Below are positions 1 to 12,500 of a DNA stretch of 64,000 nt, in pieces; the stretch's first letter is position 1, and every line of letters begins with the position of its first letter. Below the pieces are notes generated by a model. The model did no database searches, was not told the DNA's origin, and was given only the letters and a program-made list of their open reading frames with translations. A program made the translations under genes and the position numbers. Origin of the DNA: Hydractinia symbiolongicarpus (lineage: Eukaryota > Cnidaria > Hydrozoa > Anthoathecata > Hydractiniidae). The DNA is taken from positions 16,175,001 to 16,239,000 of the forward strand of contig NC_079875.1 in the NCBI RefSeq assembly GCF_029227915.1, read 5' to 3'.

Positions 1-504
1 GGATATTTTTCAAGTCCAGAGGAGCGACCGAATCGAAGGATAGTGCAGTAAGTAGGAGTAGTCGGCAATAAATGACAAAACAGTGTTGTATAATTATTTT
101 TAGTCCAAAAAGAGGGGAGCACACATTAGACTAAAGGGGGTGGAAGTTCTCCAGAAGGGCACTATCCTGCCAGGACACCGTGCTTTCTCCAAGAATCTTA
201 CCGATCCCCATCCACATGGCTGATAGTTTTAAAAATTTAAATTAATTGGAAATCGTTGTTTATGGTCCGGATTGTCCATTATTCCAGTAGCCTTTCCAAC
301 GAAACAACAACGATCACGAATGATGAAAATACAATGAATAAATAAATACAATCTCACCTCCGGCGCAACAGTCGCGAAATAGATTTTCTAGAAATGTCGT
401 ATATTCAGATTTGTTCTAAATAAGAAATGCAAAAAAAAGGTTATGCAACAATAAAGGAAAAAATCGAAAATAAACTAGGTGAAGATGACATGAATTTATT
501 TTAC

Positions 505-3500
505 TTCGTGTGCCGTAAGTTTTTGACTGATCATTGTAGAGAGTTCGTTAAATTCTTCTTTACTCGTAGGGTTAAAATTTTCAAATGTCTTTTGTCCCGG
601 TAACACATCTGCGACACCTAAAAAGATATCAATCATATAATCAGGGCGTTATTCTAGATAATAACGAGATTCATCATTATTTGCCGTTTCCTAACCGATT
701 ATAATGGTACACGGCCGCCTTATTCGTACAAATTCAAGATAAAAGAAAATCCCCGATTTAAACAACAATTATAAATACACCTGGAAAGAAAAAAACAAAA
801 ATTGATAGCTCAGTGGATTACAACAGCGGGTCAACGAAACAGATGAAAATAAAGAACAACTGGTCCAATACATGAGTGCATTCATTAATTTTCCATGCCT
901 TTGGTGATTTCTGACTTGTTTTAGCCGAAACAAATGTTCAAAACTGAACGGAAATTTACTTGATTGCGGACAGATGAAGGAGGGCAGGGAAATGTTTAAA
1001 ATTTAGCAACATAGCAAAACATTGTACAGCCTAAAGACGTCACATCAGATCACATTACAACAAGACAACAATCAATTGAATCAAGAATAGTTAAGAGAGA
1101 ACATCATTATGGAGAGCAAAATAGTCTAAAAATAGCGAGTAATCATGGTATCTTTGTCACATATGTTTGAGTTGAGCATCTAAGGTTTTACATGAATTGC
1201 AACTTACCAAATGCTTCTTTTGCTAATTCTAAATCAGATTCTTCCTGTAGCCTGAAACAAAAATAACAATTGTCCTGCAATACTGTGCTAAATTCAAAAG
1301 AGCAGATACACCGATATGTATGTTTATACGCAGAAAAAACGAATGTAAAGCCTACTGTTAGACCAAGCTAAACTTTATCCTGATATTCTCATATTCTGAT
1401 ATTTTCAAATACACAAGGCTTGGTATGTAACAAGGAAATACGTTACAGTAATTGTATAGGGCTCATAACTTGATTGAAAAGGAATGCAAAATTTTGAGCT
1501 ATATTATATATTATATAATTATTATATAATTCCTGATAAGAAACGTTTTGTATCCCGTGACTGATTTTGTGCCAAACATATTGTGTCAGCATTTTTTATG
1601 TGAACAGAGTACAAACTTGAGACACATTTTGGTGATTTCAATTTGTTCTTTGGTCATGTGGTCAATTTTAGGGAACCCATTTCTTTTCTGGTGTTTTGAG
1701 TGAATAACTTGATCACCGAAACAAGCAAGCATTATAAATTTTAGAGTTATTTAAGAGGAAAAGATGTGGCCCTACCAGCTTTCTCATTCTCTGTCAATTT
1801 GAATTCAATTTCAGATTTAAGGCATCGGAAAAACTAAAAAAATGAATTTTGACATCCTCAAAAAAAGTTTAGTTAGTTAGGCTATGCTGTAAATTCCTTA
1901 GTGTATATACTTTGCACCTGTAAAGTTTTGTATGCTCAGTTGGTCTAATGGCTACGACACATGGGAGATCCAGGTTCAAATCCTGGACAGGGCTAGGAAA
2001 AACATAATTATCTTGCACCTACAACAACCAGGTAATCATGATATAGCTCTATTGAGGATAATAGGTAGACATTTTGATGACATTTTAGAAACTAAGCGTG
2101 GAAAATCCACGGAAATTCATACGTCACAACAAAGTCGATAAAAATATATCATTTTTTGTGCATGATTTAGCTGACACGATTGGTACCAACAGACGGACGA
2201 AGTATATTTTTAGAAGTTTCTGACAATTCCTGATTTTCATTATGAAGTGCACAACCTGTTAACAGACTTTAAATGTATAAAGTCATCTTGGTTAGACTCA
2301 AACAACCTGAGCTAAAAAATTGTGTTGAGGCAACTTCAGGTCTAATAAAATATAACTCTCAAAACCGGACTTCAAAAAATTAGGATTACAAAATTCCTAT
2401 ACTCTTCTTCCTCTTTGCTTTGAACCTATATCTTATTCCATGAAATTAACGAGTCAAGAAATTAACGCGAATTAAATTAACGGTCATGAATTTAATGCAC
2501 TTTAATAATATTGTTTTGAAAAGGCATTTAATTATGGCGGTTGAGCAAGGTTGTTTTCAAAAATGCATTTAATTAACGCGAATTTGAAAATATGCGCTAT
2601 CACACGAAGCAAAACTTATGGCAACAGTCAAATCCACGGTAGTTAAGCAGACTTCTCTATTTAAACGCGGTTTGGAAATCGAAATAAAAGTTTTCGTTGT
2701 ATCAAAAGACAATGTTAAAAATTTAAAGAAAATGTGTATTCAGTTAATTTTCCACTTGGATCAGAGTATGAAATTATACAAAAGCTATTTTAAAGAAAAC
2801 TCTGAAAAAGAGAGAACCGTTGAGCTATCGTCCAATGAAGAGGAAATAGTAGAAAATTTGTAAAAAAAAAAAGGTAATCAACATTTATCTCATTATGAGA
2901 AGGCAATCTTACCTTTGGTTTTTAAGTTGCTCAGCTAACTGTTCTTCAGGTGTTAGTAATTTTTGTGCTTCTTCCTCTAGTTTCATTTGCTGTGAAAAGA
3001 ATAAAAAATAAGGAAGGTCAGCAAAATATTTCTTCAACGGTTTTGGGAAATTAACCTTACTTTGTGTTGCAGTAGCTTTAGAAATTTATCTGGTGATGAA
3101 TCGAAAGGAGGGAAAGGAGACTTTCTTAGAAGAACTGATTTTCGCAATAATTGAATTTTAAGGTGGCTTTTTTTTAATAGACTTTTTAATAGATCCTAAG
3201 AGTTATATTTTCAGACTATAACATCCATATTTTTCTGTTATACCACTCTTTTATCGATTGTATAGCTAAATACTATTATCTTTTACCAAAAATATCCATC
3301 CAACAATTTAAACTTAAACGTTGTGGATAATTAATTATTCTGCTGAATATAGTTCCAGTGCTACCCCCTTTTAAATTATGCAGAAAGAAATGATGTAATT
3401 ATTACAGAGAATTGTTAATAACAACAAAGATGGAATATATAGAATTTTATGATGATCTTTATAATACTGAACTGCTTGAGCGTCAACATCCAAGAGCATT

Positions 3501-6500
3501 TTTCTTTTTCTTTAAAATTTTTAGACATATTTTAACTTTTTTTGCTTTCCTTTAACAGTGTCTTATGCAGCAGAGTGTGTTACCCAAGAATCTTTTAAAA
3601 TATACAAAATCCTGTTGTTTGAAAAATAAGAATAAACATCTGCTAGTCAACAAAGGAAGTAACTCTCTGGAACTTCTTCCAAGTGTTCTGACATCACATT
3701 TTTCACATGAAGAATCACACAACTAAACAAATCTGAACATGTGTGGAAACTGCACGCCTCTCACGAAATGGTTTGTATGTCTTAAAATGAATTCTTACTT
3801 AACTTTTAACACATTCTTTTATCTGCCTCCACTACCTTTTGGCATATTAAGTGTAAAAAAAAACGATGTTAATTTTTCTTTTAAACCTTCATTTTTAAAA
3901 TGTGTTCTTTTTTACTCCCACTATACATAATTTAACGAAACAGCATGTAATGTCATCAATTTTTGGCCAATGCAAACCATAGTTTTAATATAGTTTAACA
4001 TAGTTATAATATTTAATATAGAACTCTATATTTAAAACAAAATTCTTATATATAGATGTTCCCTTACCTCTTGTCTTGCAAGTTGTTCCTGCCGTCTTTT
4101 CTCTTGTTTTTCTTTTATTCTTTCTGCAAGAGGTTTTTTCTTTTTCGGTTGGCTAGAAGGTGTGACTATAAAATCAAATTTGAATTTTGTCAGTAAATTC
4201 CCAGCTATTGTCATTTCTAAATCAGAATTTTTTTAAAAAAGCAGGATATATATTCAATAAAGCAAGTGTGTATATGACATTTTTCTCACATGCAAATACA
4301 TTAGATAAAATTTTAGTGACATTTCACATATATAAAACATACTTTGTGTCTTGTCTTTTCCTTCTTCACCATCATCATCATCATCCCAGTTGTCCTATAA
4401 CAATGTAAAAAATGACAATTGAATAAAAAGATCTCCCAGCAACTTCACCAAGGCTTATGTATGTGAAAAATAATCAGCTTCATGCAGGGTTTAAATGAGA
4501 ATTATATAAAGTCAGTAGTGAAAAATAAAATTAATTGCTATGGTTCTGAAGCAACAACACGAAAGCAAACAACAACAATGACAGATAATGTTAGAAGTAT
4601 ATTTCTCTTGTTTCATGTCATAACTACACTTGAGTTTGGGGAAAGGGGGGGGATGTCAGGTTTGGTATCAGGGGGGCCCAAACCAGATGCGTGTGTTTCC
4701 ATCCTTACCCTTAGTAAGACGTATCTCGTGGAAACGTCTGCGTATCTCGTGGAAACGCTAACTCAGCAACTCGCTTGGAAATTGCCTATATCTGAGCGAC
4801 TCACTTGGAAATCGCCTACACCTCAGCAACTCACTTGGAAATTGCCTACATCTGAGCGACTCACTTGGAAATCGCCTACACCTCAGCAACTCGCTTGGAA
4901 ATTGCCTACCTCTCCGCGACTCACTTGGAAATCGCCTACACCTCAGCAACTCGCTTGGAAATTGCCTACCTCTCCGCGACTCACTTGGAAATCGCCTACA
5001 CCTCAGCAACTCGCTTGGAAATTGCCTACTACCTGCTATGGCCTATCTCGTGGAAACGCACCTCATTTGTTAGGGAAACAAACGCATCTTCATCCCATTT
5101 GGCTGACGAAGGAAGCCCGACATCCCCACCAGCGCGGGTCAACAGTGCTTCTACCTCTGGACAAAAAACTTGGCAATCGCAAGTAGCCAAATTTGGATCA
5201 CCAAGAAAACCTTGAGGCAAGAGCACTGGTGTAAGCGAGCGCGCGTCTTTGATGCCATTGGTCCCTCCATCTTGCGTTGTAGATCGTTGCGTGTTGTAGT
5301 TGGTAGTATCGTTGCGTGTTATAGTTCGTTGTAGAAGACCCTCTGGGGCTACATCAATTGGTATCGTATGCACTCGTCATGTGTCGGATGATGGTCCGGT
5401 TATCGAGTTAACATAAGGGTCGTGGTTGATTGTAGAATTAGTTAATATGGTGACAGTTGTGGACATTGATGCCAGTACGTGAAGTGATTGATGTACATAA
5501 AAAAAAGAAAAAATATATAATAACAGGGTGGGTGGGTGGGCAAACCAAACTATTAGCAAAATGTGATGATGGAAACTAGTTGACTTTAGCTGCTCCCATT
5601 TTATAGGTAGGCAAGGCAATCTTAGGGGCCTGGATCTACAACAGTATTGGTTAGTTACCTTGAGGGCCCCTAGTGTTCATGCCTTGTGACCACCCTTTTC
5701 ACTAGTCTACCATTCTAGATTTGGAATAACATTGAGTTTCTAAAGTATATCCTTCAATGATGCTAGTAGCCATCTTTGTTGACACTTCAATACTGAATGC
5801 AATCAAAGCCAAGCCTCTCAACAAGGTATAAGTACTTACTTCAGGAACCGCAATTAACATGTGGTGAACTGTTGGTCCACCACCATTTAATTGCTATGGT
5901 TCTGAAGCAACAACACGAAAGCAAACAACAACAATGACAGATAATGTTAGAAGTATATTTCTCTTGTTTCATGTCATAACTACACTTGAGTTTGGGGAAA
6001 GGGGGGGGATGTCAGGTTTGGTATCAGGGGGGCCCAAACCAGATGCGTGTGTTTCCATCCTTACCCTTAGTAAGACGTATCTCGTGGAAACGTCTGCGTA
6101 TCTCGTGGAAACGCTAACTCAGCAACTCGCTTGGAAATTGCCTATATCTGAGCGACTCACTTGGAAATCGCCTACACCTCAGCAACTCACTTGGAAATTG
6201 CCTACATCTGAGCGACTCACTTGGAAATCGCCTACACCTCAGCAACTCGCTTGGAAATTGCCTACCTCTCCGCGACTCACTTGGAAATCGCCTACACCTC
6301 AGCAACTCGCTTGGAAATTGCCTACCTCTCCGCGACTCACTTGGAAATCGCCTACACCTCAGCAACTCGCTTGGAAATTGCCTACTACCTGCTATGGCCT
6401 ATCTCGTGGAAACGCACCTCATTTGTTAGGGAAACAAACGCATCTTCATCCCATTTGGCTGACGAAGGAAGCCCGACATCCCCAATTTACCCCAAACTGG

Positions 6501-9500
6501 ATGAGACAATTTTGCGATCCATCATGCTATTAGCTAACTTTCAAAATCTGATTATACACAACTTTACATTGACAAATAATAACTACAATTGCTGTCAATA
6601 ATACAAAATAAATGAATAGGATTGTACTTTAATTTAGAGTTATAGCAGTAATAGCACTATCAATTGTTAGTGGCAGAAGCTGATAACAGTGGGCGGCGAA
6701 GTTTTAAATAATCGACAATAGAACTTTGAAAAGTGTTAGGAGGGGTATAGTTAACAAACATATAGATGTGTGGATAAGACTGCTAAAAAAAATATTATAT
6801 ATTCAATATGTGGACGTAATGTCCCAAATTTTCGTGATGCCGTTGAGTCCTGCAATCCGAGAGGAACATTCTATCATAGCCCTATCAGATAGGTGGATAT
6901 ATCGTCTATAGCAGTCACTAGACCATCTCCCAATGATTTTAATAGCTGAGTCCGGAATGCCACATGACGCTGCTGCAGAAGCACCTCCAATGCGAAAACT
7001 ATGTGTATTAAGATCAACGTGAAGTGGTAAACTAATTTTTAGGAATGAAGACACATATTTTCTGGTAACAAAGTCACCGCAATGTAAAACAAACAATGGA
7101 CCTGGCGTTGTATCGCGAAGGAGAAGGTAATTTTCTAAAGCAGCTACTGGACAGAGCTCACCGCCAATACGAGCCAAGCGAATTTTGAAGCCCATTCGAA
7201 ATGGATCGGTTTTGGAACACTTTATATTAACAGTTGCTATGTTAGAGTCCGGGTCAATAATAATATCTGTGGCCATGAGATTTACAGAGGCATCAAATGT
7301 TTTAACTGATGGTGACACATATTCAGAAACGCGAAGAAGACCGAAGAACGCAAGTAGGATGAGGGCACGCCACATTAGTTTATCTATAGGCTTAAACCCT
7401 GATTGGCCAACAAACCGCAGCATATCCCGCAAATGAACAGGGGTGATTGGTAGACGTCTTAAACGTTGATGTGGGTGTGATCTGCGAATACCACGCACGA
7501 CATAGTAGAGGCGACGCATTGTATAAATTTGTGTGGAGAAGCCAAGGACTACACTTTGGTATTGAATTGCGGATAAATACACTTTAATAGTGTTATATGT
7601 AACGTGGCGAGCTAGGAAGGTAACATAGAGTTGCAAGGTGCGTTCAACTGCAGGATATGGTGCGATATGCAGGCTTTTGCAGAAACGAACATAACTACGG
7701 TGGCCAGATAAATAAGTTCGTCTAGTGTTTGGAGCAAGAGCAGCAGTAAAGTAACACCTCAGTTCGTCTTCAAGACTTCCAACACTGATTGAGGTAGTGG
7801 AGAGGGTTCTGCTAGTGCGTCTGGACACTTGGTCTTGAATAGTTGCACCTGTAAGCGAGAAAGAAGATCTGCATAAACGTTAAACTGACCCTCAATATGA
7901 CGTAACAACAAGTTTATGTTATGTTGTGCAAGAAAGAAAAACAATTTCCTGACCAAGTTCATGATGTGTGGGCATTTACATGAGCCGCTACACCATATCT
8001 GAACAACAGCCTGGTTATCTGTGAAAATTATGACTTGTTTATTCCTCCATTCAACACCCCAACAAAAAACAGCCACAACAATTGCCAGTAACTCATAATA
8101 GGAAATGCTATGCTGCAGGGCATGGCCTAATTCTATTGAAAACCATTTCCCACCATAAAATCCACCGAGCCCAATGCCTGATGCATCAGTAAACAACTGA
8201 AGGGACGATGAGTAGAGAGTTTCTGTGTGAATAATAGCTATCCCGTTCCACGTTGGAAGAAATGCCCACCACCACTCGATGTCCTTCCTAGATTCAGAGG
8301 TGATAGTGATGTGGTAATTTAAGTGTTTAACCGTAGATGCTAGATCAATCAAGCGGCGTAGGAAGATACGGCCACATTTTACCACTTTACAGGCAAATGA
8401 AAGTGAGCCTATAAGAGACAAAAGCTCCCTCTTCTTACATTTTTTCTTGGTGAGCCACCCTTTTAAAGTGACCATCAAGGCATCAAACTTATCTTCAGGC
8501 AGACGTATTACAAAATTAACAGTGTCAATTTGTATGCCCAGATAGGTTATAACCTGAGATGGACCCACTACTTTGTCGAGTGCAAGTGGAACGCCAATAA
8601 CCTTAAAGACATTCTTTATGAGGTCAACCAAATACTGGCATTCATTTTTTTGTAACGCCGCAGTAATAAAGTCATCAAGATAATGCAGTAACTCATTGAT
8701 CATTGCAACAAAATGTAAGATAAAGTTTAATAAATCTGCAAAGGTATTAAATATGTAAGGCGAAGAGCGTCCACCAAATGGTAAAACTACATCAAAAAAA
8801 TACCTCCCTTGCCACTTATATCCTAGTAGATGCCAGTCATCAGGATGGACTGGACAGAGTCTAAAGGCGTGTTTGATATCAATTTTTGCCATGTAACAAT
8901 TCTTGCCGATTCTTTTGACCATCTCTACCGCATCATCAAAGGATGAATATGAGACCGAGTAATCCTCTCTCGATATGCCATCATTTACTGAGGAGCCTCT
9001 GGGTGATGAGAGGTCTAAGACCACCCTTACAGTACCATCTTTTTTGGGTGCTGCACCCAGAGGCGAACAGTGGAAACCTGGAAGCGGTGGTAAATCAAAA
9101 GGTCCAACTGTATGCCCACGATTCAACTCTTTTAAAATTGCTCCTGATACCTTATGAGCATGGATCACCGAAGACTTATTGTTAGAATCACTAGAGGCTA
9201 GTGAGCAGTCAAAAAAACCAAGTTTAAAACCAAATTTAAAGCCGGAAACAATAAAATTTACTACTAATCTATTTGGGTGTCCTGCAAGCAAGGACTCCAA
9301 AATATTCACATTGATGGGCGTGGAAACAGGCCTTACAACTGGAAAAAAATTACTTGGGACTTGGTGCAGAGGGCCGGAGTGAACAGCGGGAGGATGGGTG
9401 CATCCTGTCACACAAAGTGCATCTGTGAACGAAGTGGCAAGTATCTTCTCTGCAAGGTAGGCCGTTATTGTATCTGTAACACCAACCTGCCCGCTGTCCA

Positions 9501-12500
9501 TTACCCCACGAGCGGGAGGCATTCCGAAACCTTGTGTCCCCAGTTTGCCGAGAACCAGAGGGGCAGTTGCTGGCAAAATGTCCCTCTTTCCGGCAGGTAA
9601 AGCAATGTGAGCCAAACCTGCTAGCTGGAGATGTCGAGGCTGGGGCAAGACGTGTGCCTGCTCCTCGGATGTGGTTATTGAATAAAAGCTCATCAAACTT
9701 ATCCCACTTCCTGGTTGGATCATTTGCTATTTGCAACCTATGGAGCTGATCGTAAATGTAGACCGCGCTAAACTCATACTGATTGGCGAAATTAACGACC
9801 ATCTGTTGATATCCAAGGAGCTGGCTTGTGAGGTGTGGGAAATAATGCAACATACACATAAAATAATTTGACCATGCCAAACACCAAGAATGGAAGTCCT
9901 TAACCTTAGACTTATTAAAGCTTTTTTGATTAAGCGACACAGTTGGCCTACCATCCATCTCCCTAATTCTTAAATCAAACTCTCCTACATCATCCATAGC
10001 CAGGGAGGAAAGGGCAGATGAAGAAGAATTCAGGCCAGGAGGCAAAAGAAGATCGAAGTTGACATACTCACCTGTCCTAATTTTTTCCAAAACTCGCTTG
10101 GGGATAGCAGGCAATGAGCTTGCAGAGGGAGCAAGAGAAGCTGAGGAAGCAAAAGAAACTGGAGGAGCAGACTCGCACGCAGGGGCAATATTGGACATAC
10201 CCGCTACCAACACGCCATCATTGGTTGATGTTGGTTCCAGAGAACCGGGAGCCGGAAAAGAACTAACGATAGGGGGCAAAGATGGCGGACTTAACGGCGA
10301 CGAAATTTGCTTGTTTACAGCGTTAGCAGAGGTAAACTGCTGAGTCTTGGCAAAAGTTGCAAGTTCATTTTTTAGGTATGATTTCATTTCATCGGCAAAT
10401 GCTTTTGGGTTGAAATTTGAATTTGAGATTTTTCGGCGTCTCAGTTTAAGGGAAGACAGTTTCCGTTTTTTCTTTCCCACCACCCCAATAGCTGGACTGC
10501 TTTCAACAAATGATGAAGCATTGGGGCCTTCGTTCTGATAATTTTTTATGGGGGTTACAGTCCACGTACCCCTTTTTTCTTCCTCATTGCTACTTATCAC
10601 TTCCTCAGGTATAGCATTATTTTTTGGGGCATTAAAATCAACAAAATCGTTCGAAACAACAGCAGGTTCCTTTTCCTCCGTATTCACTGGATGCGCGTGA
10701 TCTTTATTGGCGCTCTCCATAATGCTTATAGCAAGTTCTCTAACTGATTTTCCTTGAACAGGCAGGTCGCGGCTTGAGGCAAGTAGGAGAAGGGTCTCTT
10801 TTCCCAACTGTACCCATTGTTCCAAGGAAAATAGATGGGGTGACTGCAAGAACTCATTCACAGTTATAGCATTGACAGAAGAGGTATTTTGCTTACGTTT
10901 CGTAGTCTTCTGCTGCTGCTTCGGAGCCATAATGAGAACTTTGAGTACAGAGATTCAAACCAAACTATTAGCAAAATGTGATGATGGAAACTAGTTGACT
11001 TTAGCTGCTCCCATTTTATAGGTAGGCAAGGCAATCTTAGGGGCCTGGATCTACAACAGTATTGGTTAGTTACCTTGAGGGCCCCTAGTGTTCATGCCTT
11101 GTGACCACCCTTTTCACTAGTCTACCATTCTAGATTTGGAATAACATTGAGTTTCTAAAGTATATCCTTCAATGATGCTAGTAGCCATCTTTGTTGACAC
11201 TTCAATACTGAATGCAATCAAAGCCAAGCCTCTCAACAAGGTATAAGTACTTACTTCAGGAACCGCAATTAACATGTGGTGAACTGTTGGTCCACCACCA
11301 TCTATTATTTTATCAGCTTTATGCACGGTTTAAATGAGAATTATATAAAGTCAGTGGTAAAAAATAAAACTATTATTTTATCAGCTTTATGCATGGTTTT
11401 AATTGGAAATATATAAAGTCAGTCATAAAGTCGGACTATAACTGCGACAATCTGAGACGAGACAATCATGATCACTATAAAAATTTCCTTATCAAATGAT
11501 TCGCAAAGATGCCATTACGATAAAATTGTGAATTGCAACTGTTTGAACTCTTATATATTTTAATTTTTAGATAACTATAAAAAATTATAGATAATTATAT
11601 ATGGCAAAAATCAATTATAATTTTTTGTATCAGTTTTATACCTTGACATCATCGTCCTCATCTTCACCTTCCCATTTGTCTGTTATTACTTCTTCTGTTG
11701 AAGCTTCAGGCACAAAATCCTCATCATCTATATTTGCAAAAATTATAAAATTGTCTGTTTCAGATACATGATTCAAATTACGACTAAAAACTACATTCAC
11801 TTCCTCCCTTTGGAGGTGGTTACAATGTTGAAGTAATGTTCTAAATTAATCTTGACTGGATTGTAAATATGCAATTTGCATATATTATAAAAATGTGTAT
11901 ATATAGCAACAAATTTATTTTCTTCATAAGGCATCTACAAGTTTGAAATATCAGGGTTCAAATTAGCAGTTGGCGATTTGCAAATCGAATTGCCATTTTT
12001 GCGAAACACTTTGCGAAGAAAATGATACTTCGTGTCTTTTTCCGATATTAAAAATCGATCATTCCTTCTTTTTGTTTGTTATGCTTCCATTTAATTATCA
12101 TGTTTTGCTTGATTATTTTATGCCGGGAGAAGAAATAATAACCCTTTTTGTTAGCATATTTCACTTGTACACATTTAATAAAGTTTTGACTGAAAATACG
12201 TGAGCAAGTTTCATAAGAAAAAAAATAGAATAGAACAGGCATAGTTCGAAAGTGTTACTTTAGATATCATGAAATATAATACTTTGTTTTCATCACATTG
12301 AAACAGAATTTTAAAACAAACATATTTTTTTGTTAAAACAACTTTAATCAGTATACTGTACTTAACTTGCATTGTAATGTTCACAAAAACTGGTAAAGAA
12401 CCTCTGAAACAATAATTACATTTTGAATATTTTTTTACAGCATGCTATAAACTTATTTTATTTTTGCAACATTATTTCGGCTATTGGGGACAAGAAAGTT

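Larger units (their letters stand above)
4531..11301 (-). mobile_element. Complete PAT-like DIRS retrotransposon with split direct repeats
   Basis: Read on the minus strand the order is A1 (11301-10956), gag, RT/RNase H, YR, B1 (6484-5887), A2 (5886-5541), a 412-bp spacer, B2 (5128-4531). A1/A2 are 346 bp each and B1/B2 are 598 bp each, with B1 and A2 abutting. This is the split-direct-repeat arrangement known for PAT/Ngaro-type tyrosine-recombinase elements. All three ORFs are open and the repeat pairs look identical to my eye, so the insertion is young and possibly competent. No target-site duplication is present: joining bases 4530 and 11302 recreates the junction seen in the neighbouring 68-bp minisatellite (at 11369/11370), as expected for recombinase-mediated integration. 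It sits in an eIF3j intron, sense to the host gene. Confidence 0.95.

Noticed and set aside
505-617. TAA three codons after the last visible eIF3j exon as the true stop
   Set aside because: It would remove about a third of the protein; a GTAAAA donor lies exactly where the family alignment continues.
1924-1996. A functional tRNA gene
   Set aside because: The T-arm is good but D and anticodon stems do not close and the acceptor needs three G-U pairs; kept only as a tRNA-derived fragment.
2618-2863. 81-codon ORF in an eIF3j intron followed by a poly-A run
   Set aside because: Considered as a processed pseudogene, but no family is recognisable and flanking sequence is repeat-like; not enough support.
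4187-4408. ORF ending in a His-rich run (HHHHHH)
   Set aside because: It is the antisense of the eIF3j Asp-rich exon (DNWDDDDD), so a shadow.
4758-6601. Long repetitive ORFs on both strands within the DIRS B repeats (decapeptide repeats such as RCRRFPSESL)
   Set aside because: They follow from a 30-bp minisatellite with no stop in several frames; identical in both repeats and antisense to each other.
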